Shown here one piece after another: positions 54,119-59,408 of a DNA stretch of 59,408 nt. The stretch is from Caulobacteraceae bacterium. GTDB lineage: Bacteria; Pseudomonadota; Alphaproteobacteria; Caulobacterales; Caulobacteraceae. Position 1 is the first letter of the stretch; each line of letters opens with the position of its first letter. The notes under the pieces are model-generated. The model did not search any database and was not told the DNA's origin. It was given only the letters and a program-made list of their open reading frames with translations. The position numbers and the translations under genes were made by a program. The DNA is taken from assembly GCA_019695035.1 (NCBI GenBank), contig JAIBAU010000017.1, forward strand, positions 1 to 59,408, given 5' to 3'.

Positions 54119-54892
54119 ATGAACGCCTATCGCCCCAAGCTGTGGACCGCCGTCGGCGCGGCCGCCCTGCTCGCCGCCGGCTGCACGCCGGCCAAACCCG
54201 ACGAGGCTCCCGCCGCGGCCCCCGCGCCGAGCAGCGCGCCGGTCGGCGAAGCGGGCGAAACCGCTGGCGGAGAAGGCGGCGGCGGCGAGGCGGGCACCTC
54301 GGAAGCCTACGGCGCCGTGCCGGCCGAGAGCCGCACCGCGCTTCGCATCGCGCACCTGCGCGGCTTCTTCCTGATCGCCCAGGAGGTGCTGAAGAGCCCG
54401 GACGGCGGTCCCGAGGCCGCGGCGGCCCTGGCCGGCCAGGGCATGCTGGAGGTGTTCGATCCGGCGGCGGCGGCGTTCCGCTCAACCGGTCTCAACGAAG
54501 CCAAGCTGCGCGCGGCGGCCGAGCGCGGCGACGCGGCCAGCCTGCAGGCGGCCATCGCCGAACTGGACCAGGCCCGCCGCCGAACCGGCGGCGATCCGGC
54601 CGCGGTCATCAACGGCATGGTGAGCATAGCCGCCGGCCTCTACACGAACGTGGTCGTCGACGGCTCGGTCGATCCCATGGAGTACCAGCATTCCCGCGGC
54701 GCGGCCCTGTCGGCGCTGGGCGAACTGCAGCATTTCGGGGGCGGCAACGGGAAGGCGCAGGCGGTGAAGGCCGATCTGGAGCGCTTCCTGAAGCTTTGGC
54801 CCGGCGTCGACGCGCCGGAGGACGCCGCGAAGGCCTCGACCCCGGCCGCGGTGCAGGCCCAGGCGAGCCGTATCCAGCTGGCCCTGAGCTAG
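54119..54892 (+). CDS. Lipoprotein of unknown function
   Basis: A 257-residue protein with lipobox LLAAGC. After an Ala/Pro/Glu-rich low-complexity stretch (to about 70) comes a helical domain (RTALRIAHLRGFFLIAQEVL, then EAAAALAGQGMLEVFDPAAAAF). No recognised family. A GGAG lies 8 bases before ATG 54119; the frame has an earlier ATG at 54089 without a signal. Convergent with tlpA with 4 bases between the stops. Confidence 0.65.
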   Translation: MNAYRPKLWTAVGAAALLAAGCTPAKPDEAPAAAPAPSSAPVGEAGETAGGEGGGGEAGTSEAYGAVPAESRTALRIAHLRGFFLIAQEVLKSPDGGPEAAAALAGQGMLEVFDPAAAAFRSTGLNEAKLRAAAERGDAASLQAAIAELDQARRRTGGDPAAVINGMVSIAAGLYTNVVVDGSVDPMEYQHSRGAALSALGELQHFGGGNGKAQAVKADLERFLKLWPGVDAPEDAAKASTPAAVQAQASRIQLALS

Positions 54893-54896
54893 GGGC

Positions 54897-55526
54897 CTAT
54901 TTCAGCAGGGCGTCGAACAGCGCCCGGGCTTCGGGGCCGGCCCAGTCGGCCTCACCGACGACGCGGGCGATCTCCCGGCCGTCGCGACCGTAGATGACGG
55001 TTCCGGGCATGCCCGGGATCTTCAGCACCCTCTGCAGGGCGAAGTTGGGGTCGTGATAGAGCTGCAGCGGCTCGTTGACGCCGATGAAGTCACGGGCGTT
55101 GGCCAGGCGCTCCTCGACATCGACGCTGACCGGCACCACCGCGACCTGGTCGGGATAGGCCCGCTGCAGGGTCGCCAGGGTCGGCATCTCGGTCGTGCAG
55201 GGCACGCACCAGGTGGCCCAGACATTGACCACCACGACCTTGCCGGTGAACCGCGACAGGTCGGCAGGCCGGCCGGCGGCGTCGTTGAAGGCCAGGTCGG
55301 TCAGGCGGGTCGGGCGGGGCGCGACCTGAAGCTTCTTCATGCCGCCGACGGCACAGCGCTGCAGCTCGCCCGCCGAGGGCGCGGCCGGGATCGCCGGCGC
55401 TTTGAACTCCAGCGGTTTGCTGAGATAGAGGAGGCCGACGGCGATGCCGGCGAGGACCACGGCCGCGAGGCCCAGCCAAAGCCAGCCCCTGCCTGCACCC
55501 GAACGTTCCGCCGGACCTACGCCCAT
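54897..55526 (-). CDS. tlpA: TlpA-like thiol-disulfide oxidoreductase
   Basis: A 209-residue thioredoxin-fold protein with an N-terminal membrane anchor ([21 protein letters not shown]) and the active site [16 protein letters not shown]. TlpA proteins reduce apocytochrome or copper-chaperone cysteines in the periplasm and would receive electrons from a DsbD/ScsB-type protein such as the one at 1906. ATG 55526 overlaps the argH start on the other strand in a shared CATG. Confidence 0.87.
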   Translation of the reverse strand: MGVGPAERSGAGRGWLWLGLAAVVLAGIAVGLLYLSKPLEFKAPAIPAAPSAGELQRCAVGGMKKLQVAPRPTRLTDLAFNDAAGRPADLSRFTGKVVVVNVWATWCVPCTTEMPTLATLQRAYPDQVAVVPVSVDVEERLANARDFIGVNEPLQLYHDPNFALQRVLKIPGMPGTVIYGRDGREIARVVGEADWAGPEARALFDALLK

Positions 55527-56919
55527 GACCTCGACTTCCGACTCTTCCAGCGTCTGGGGCGGCCGGTTTTCCGCCCGGCCGTCAGACGTGATGGACGCGA
55601 TCAACGTCTCCATAGACGTGGACCGCCGACTCTGGGCCCAGGACCTGGCGGGGTCCCGCGCCCACGCGGACATGCTGGCCGCACAGGGCATCATATCAGC
55701 GGAAGATGCGGCAACCATACGGCAAGGGTTGTCGCAGATCGAAGACGAGATCCGCGGCGGTCGCTTTCCCTTCCGGACGGAATTCGAGGACATCCACATG
55801 AACGTGGAGGCCCGGCTGCGCGAGCTGGTCGGGCCGGCCGCGGGCCGGCTGCACACCGCGCGCTCGCGCAACGACCAGGTGGCGGTCGACTTCCGCCTGT
55901 GGGTGCGGGAGGCCTGCGACCGTACGATCGGCCAGTTGAGGGACCTGCAGCGGAGCCTGCTGGCGCGCGCCGAGCAGGAGGCCGAGACCCTGATGCCCGG
56001 CTTCACCCACCTGCAGCCGGCCCAGCCGGTGACCTTCGGCCACCACCTGATGGCCTACGTCGAGATGTTCGGCCGCGACGCGGGCCGTTTCGGCGACGCG
56101 CGGACGCGCATGAACGAGAGCCCGCTCGGCGCCGCCGCCCTCGCCGGCTCGCCCTTCCCCATCGACCGGGAGGCGACCGCGCGCGCCCTCGGGTTCGACC
56201 GGCCGACGGCCAATTCGCTGGACAGCGTCTCGGCCCGCGACTTCGCCCTCGAGGCGCTGGCGGCGGCCTCGATCTGCGCCGGGCACCTGTCGCGCCTCGC
56301 CGAGGAGATCGTCATCTGGATGACGCCCCAATTCGGCTTCATCCGGCTGTCCGACGCCTACACCACCGGCTCGTCCATCATGCCGCAGAAGAAGAATCCG
56401 GACGCGGCCGAGCTGGTGCGCGCCAAGACGGGGCGCGTGGCGGGATCGTTCGTCGCCCTTTCGACGGTGATGAAGGGGCTGCCGCTGGCCTATTCCAAGG
56501 ACATGCAGGAGGACAAGCCGCCGGTGTTCGAGGCCTTCGACGCCCTCGACCTGGCGCTGGCGGCGATGACCGGCATGGTCGGCGACCTGACCCCGGACCG
56601 CGAGCGGATGGCGGCGGCGGCGGGATCGGGCTTCTCGACGGCCACCGACCTGGCCGACTGGCTGGTGCGCGAGCTCAACATGCCCTTCCGCGACGCCCAT
56701 CATGTCACCGGCCGGGCGGTGAAGCTGGCGGAGCAGAAAGGCACAGGTCTCGATCAACTTTCGCTTTCCGAGTTGCAAAGCCTTGAAGCGGCCATCACGG
56801 ACGCGGTTTACTCGGTGCTGAGCCCGCAAGCGTCGGCGGGTTCGCGGTTGAGCTACGGCGGGACCGCGCCCCAACAGGTTCGCGCGCAAATCGCGCGCTG
56901 GAAGGAGTTGCTCGCATGA
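55525..56919 (+). CDS. argH: Argininosuccinate lyase
   Basis: Last step of arginine synthesis. The 464-residue protein has the VWGGRF start, the [14 protein letters not shown] block and the catalytic loop [15 protein letters not shown] 55525 ([11 protein letters not shown]) gives the family length; the upstream frame lies inside tlpA. The start codon overlaps that of tlpA by two bases, so promoter and ribosome site must lie in tlpA coding DNA. lptM follows with a 4-base overlap. Confidence 0.96.
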   Translation: MTSTSDSSSVWGGRFSARPSDVMDAINVSIDVDRRLWAQDLAGSRAHADMLAAQGIISAEDAATIRQGLSQIEDEIRGGRFPFRTEFEDIHMNVEARLRELVGPAAGRLHTARSRNDQVAVDFRLWVREACDRTIGQLRDLQRSLLARAEQEAETLMPGFTHLQPAQPVTFGHHLMAYVEMFGRDAGRFGDARTRMNESPLGAAALAGSPFPIDREATARALGFDRPTANSLDSVSARDFALEALAAASICAGHLSRLAEEIVIWMTPQFGFIRLSDAYTTGSSIMPQKKNPDAAELVRAKTGRVAGSFVALSTVMKGLPLAYSKDMQEDKPPVFEAFDALDLALAAMTGMVGDLTPDRERMAAAAGSGFSTATDLADWLVRELNMPFRDAHHVTGRAVKLAEQKGTGLDQLSLSELQSLEAAITDAVYSVLSPQASAGSRLSYGGTAPQQVRAQIARWKELLA

Positions 56920-57248
56920 GCCCGCGTCACGTCCTGCTCGCCGCCCTCGTGGCGGCCCTGTCCGTGGGCGCCGCCGGATGCGGCAAGCGCGGCACCCTGG
57001 ACCGCCCCGATCCCATGTGGGGCGCGCCGGCCGATGCGGCCGGCTCGGACGCCGCCGCCGACGAGGGCGCCAACGACGATTCCGATCGCGACGCCAACGC
57101 CGACCGCACGCGGCCCTACTCGACCTCCAAGCCGCTCGACCCCGCCCAGACCAACCGCACCATCCGCGACGCCCCGGTCGGCGGCGGGCCCTCGGACCCC
57201 TACGGCCAGCCCAACGGCGGCGCGCCGGGCGGCTGCTGCCTGCGCTAG
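56916..57248 (+). CDS. lptM: LptM-type small lipoprotein
   Basis: A 110-residue lipoprotein with lipobox VGAAGC followed by [10 protein letters not shown], the signature of LptM (YifL), a maturation factor of the LPS export channel LptD/E. Unlike E. coli LptM it has a long acidic Asp-rich tail and ends in GGCCLR, whose two cysteines are unusual. It overlaps argH by 4 bases. In many proteobacteria argH-lptM-lysA is the order; here no lysA follows. Confidence 0.75.
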   Translation: MSPRHVLLAALVAALSVGAAGCGKRGTLDRPDPMWGAPADAAGSDAAADEGANDDSDRDANADRTRPYSTSKPLDPAQTNRTIRDAPVGGGPSDPYGQPNGGAPGGCCLR

Positions 57249-57316
57249 ATCGGACATCAGGCCTCATTAGGCGATCATCAGGCGGCCAGCGTGGCCGGTC
57301 GTGCTTTGCTGCGCGC

Positions 57317-58726
57317 ATGAGCCAGACCAACCGCCGCACCCTTCTCGCCGCCGCCGGCGTCGCCCTCGCCTCGCCGGTGATGGCCGCGCCCGCCCGCGCC
57401 CGCTACCGCGTGACCCTGCAGTCCGTGTCGCCGCCCCGGTTCGCCGTGCGCGCCGAGCTCCCCGCCGCGGACGGAACGCTCCGCATGTTCGACAGCTGGC
57501 CCGCGGAGCTGCCGGCGATGGAGACGCGGGGCTGGCCGGCCCTGGTGTTCGGCCTGCGCGCCGCGGACGCGACGGGAGCGCCCGTCGGCCTGACCGAGAC
57601 CGCCCGGGGGTGGACGCTCGACCGGCCGGCCGGGGGGCGGCTGGTCCTGGACTACGAGGTCGACCTGTCGATCTTCGAGGCGGCCGGCTGGTCCAGCCCG
57701 CTGGAATCCGCCGTCGCGGAGGACGGGGTCCTGGCCGTGCACGCGCGGGCGCTGTTCATCGCCTCCGGCCCCGACGGCCCGGCCGAGGTGCGGTTCGTCC
57801 TGCCCCCCGGCTGGCGCGCCGCCACGCCCTGGCCGGCGCGCGGTCCGGCCTCGACTGCGGACCTGCAGGACAACTTCCTGGCCTTCACCAACCGCGCGCC
57901 GGTCGCCGCCGCGGCGTCGGGCTTCAGCGTCGAGCTCGTTCCCATGGGGCGCTGGCGGGCGATCGCGCGGTCCCTGGGCGACGACATGGAAAGGATCGTC
58001 CGCTTCCAGACCGGGCTGATGCGCTGGCGACGCCCGGAGCGGTATCTGGTGCTGCTGACCCCCGTCAGCGACCGTGGAGGTGAGAGCTATCGCCAGAGCC
58101 TGGCCTTCCAGAACCCGGACCCGCGGCCGGAGACCGCGGGCGACTGGGCCAACACCCTGGCCCACGAGCTTTTCCACTACTGGAACTACGGCAAGCTGAA
58201 AGGCGCCGACTACGCCTCGACCCAGTGGTTCCAGGAGGGTTTCACGGAATACGTGGCCAACCTGACGCTGCTGTCGGGCGGGGTCACGCCCCCCGGGGTG
58301 TTCCTGGACCGGCTGGGCCGGCATTTCGACAACGCCGCGAAGCTGACCACGACGCTGGAGAACATCGGAACGCACAAGGGTCCGCCGCTCTACTCGGCCG
58401 GGGCCCTGGTCGCCCTGTACTGGGATGCGACCATCCGGCAGGCCGGCACGGGGGACATCGGGACCTTCTTCCGCAACCTGATGACGGTCACGGGCGGCGG
58501 CGCGCGGCCCTACGCCTGGCCCGACATCCGCCGGGCCCTGGAGGCCACCGCGGCGCACGACTGGGAGGGCTTCTACCGGCGGCGCATCCGGGGGACCGAC
58601 CCGCTCAGGCCGGCCGACGTGCTGGCGGTCGCGGGACTGACGATCTCGGACGGACGGGTCGCCCCGGACGCCGCAGCGCCGGACGCGGCACGGGCGGTGT
58701 GGCGCTCGATGGCGGGAAGCGGTTAG
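57317..58726 (+). CDS. M61 family metallopeptidase, exported
   Basis: A 469-residue zinc aminopeptidase-like protein. The zinc site is HELFHYW with the glutamate ligand in WFQEGFTEYV, as in M61 glycyl aminopeptidases; the family's usual HExFHxWN is here HELFHYWN. An N-terminal twin-arginine-like signal (NRRTLLAAAGVALA) indicates export through Tat or Sec. A beta-rich N-terminal domain (to about 260) precedes it. ATG 57317 is chosen since it opens on the signal. Ends with a TTAG stop overlap with hpt. Confidence 0.85.
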   Translation: MSQTNRRTLLAAAGVALASPVMAAPARARYRVTLQSVSPPRFAVRAELPAADGTLRMFDSWPAELPAMETRGWPALVFGLRAADATGAPVGLTETARGWTLDRPAGGRLVLDYEVDLSIFEAAGWSSPLESAVAEDGVLAVHARALFIASGPDGPAEVRFVLPPGWRAATPWPARGPASTADLQDNFLAFTNRAPVAAAASGFSVELVPMGRWRAIARSLGDDMERIVRFQTGLMRWRRPERYLVLLTPVSDRGGESYRQSLAFQNPDPRPETAGDWANTLAHELFHYWNYGKLKGADYASTQWFQEGFTEYVANLTLLSGGVTPPGVFLDRLGRHFDNAAKLTTTLENIGTHKGPPLYSAGALVALYWDATIRQAGTGDIGTFFRNLMTVTGGGARPYAWPDIRRALEATAAHDWEGFYRRRIRGTDPLRPADVLAVAGLTISDGRVAPDAAAPDAARAVWRSMAGSG

Positions 58727-59262
58727 TCCATCGCGCAGACGCCGGGCAGGCCGCGCATGCGGCCGCCGTCGTCGAGGCCGTAGCCGACGAGGTAGCGGGC
58801 CGGCGCCTCCCAGCCGACGAAGTCAGGTTGGGTCCCGCGCGGCTGGGGCCAGGGCTTGCGGGCGAAGACCGCGGTCAGCACCTCGGCGGCGCCGGCCTCG
58901 CGGGCGATGCGCACCGCCTCGCGCAGGGACAGTCCGCTGTCGAAGACGTCGTCCATGATCAGCACCTGCCGGCCGGTCACCGGCCGCTGCATCGGCGCGT
59001 AGACGTCGACCTTGCCGCGGCTCTCGTGAGAGTCGCCGTAGGAGGCCAGCCAGAGGGCGTCGAAGGCGACCAGCCGGCCGCGCTCGGCCAGCGCCCGGGT
59101 CAGGTCGGCGGCGAACCAGATGCCGCCCGAGAGCAGGCAGACGGCGACGGTGTCGTCGCTGATGCGCGGCGCGATGGCGTCGGCCATGCGCTCGACGGTC
59201 TCACGGACCTGGTCGCGGTTCAGGAGCTGGGCGGAGACGCCGCCCGGAAGATGATCAGCCAT
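58723..59262 (-). CDS. Hypoxanthine/xanthine-guanine phosphoribosyltransferase family protein
   Basis: A 179-residue PRTase that converts purine bases and PRPP to nucleotides. The PRPP loop is VLIMDDVFDSGLSLREA, with Ser in place of the usual Thr in DTG. Elements LLSGGIWFAADL and YLVGYGLDD (base-recognition tail of HPRTs) support the purine branch. The start ATG overlaps the end of the gene before by 8 bases (ATGGCTGA), so translation is coupled to it. Confidence 0.88.
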   Translation of the reverse strand: MADHLPGGVSAQLLNRDQVRETVERMADAIAPRISDDTVAVCLLSGGIWFAADLTRALAERGRLVAFDALWLASYGDSHESRGKVDVYAPMQRPVTGRQVLIMDDVFDSGLSLREAVRIAREAGAAEVLTAVFARKPWPQPRGTQPDFVGWEAPARYLVGYGLDDGGRMRGLPGVCAMD

Positions 59263-59408
59263 GCGGCAGGGCGGATACCGCCCGGGAGGCCGTCGTGTCT
59301 ATGGCGTAGGGATCATTCGCCGCCAGCGGCCGGGCCGCGACGGGGGCCGGTTCGGGCGTCGTGCGGGCCGGCCGCAGGGCCGCCTCGCGCAGCGGCGCCG
59401 CCGGATCG
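59255..59408 (-). CDS. C-terminal end of a partial gene upstream of the phosphoribosyltransferase
   Basis: The minus strand reads open from the window edge to TGA at 59255. The visible 50 residues are Pro/Ala/Arg-rich and end NDPYAIDTTASRAVSALPHG, with no recognisable domain. Its stop lies inside the start of the PRTase gene (8-base overlap). Product cannot be named from this piece. Confidence 0.6.
   Translation of the reverse strand, partial: DPAAPLREAALRPARTTPEPAPVAARPLAANDPYAIDTTASRAVSALPHG

Overview
The window looks like chromosomal core DNA from a high-GC alphaproteobacterium, most likely Caulobacteraceae (Caulobacter or Phenylobacterium type). The support is the lineage-typical gene set (DUF1178 and DUF4167 proteins, EI-Ntr PtsP with a RodZ-like protein and IspG, SapC family protein, ScsB-type DsbD, long GC-rich genes packed into overlapping operons). 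The genus is inferred from gene content, not proven. I see no rRNA, tRNA, CRISPR array, insertion sequence or phage gene.

Left part (1-16 kb): the 5' part of pgi; a secreted small protein; scsB with a previously uncounted 35-residue membrane ORF behind it; a hotdog-fold protein; a SapC family protein; a Zur-like Fur regulator; a two-module pentapeptide repeat protein; an alpha/beta hydrolase; a CorA transporter; a CHAP enzyme; a sugar acyltransferase; and clpB with a heat-shock-like promoter. VOC and DUF4893 genes follow, then a strong terminator shared with the DUF4167 gene.

Middle (16-43 kb): translation termination (prmC and prfA, here separated by a crotonase, a membrane protein and an isochorismatase-fold gene); a module of two paralogous TSUP anion exporters flanking an Rrf2 regulator, with inverted repeats in front of each gene; GST; a secreted hydrolase; ispG-rodZ-ptsP; lysC divergent from ubiG; a tightly overlapping operon comF-small ORF-grxC-nitrilase-DUF1178-GNAT; a BioC-like methyltransferase; an orphan Flp pilin; and a ppiase-argJ-mutT operon divergent from secA.

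Right part (43-59 kb): a six-cysteine secreted peptide; a Rieske oxygenase and two tandem TetR regulators; a HIG1-like protein with cobalamin adenosyltransferase; etfBA ending in a strong terminator followed by a perfect parS centromere site; a DUF4166 gene with its GbsR-type regulator and a 20-bp palindromic operator; 3-hydroxybutyryl-CoA dehydrogenase; a 2OG-Fe(II) hydroxylase; lipoproteins; tlpA head-to-head with argH; lptM; an M61 peptidase; and a purine-type phosphoribosyltransferase.

Two architectural habits recur. Several convergent genes share a 4-base stop overlap (CTAG or TTAG), and two divergent pairs have start codons that physically overlap, which points to promoters inside the opposing gene or leaderless mRNAs. 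The most interesting items are the parS site with the repeats beside it, the TSUP-Rrf2-TSUP module, the uncounted small ORFs, the symmetric six-cysteine peptide and the palindromic operators.
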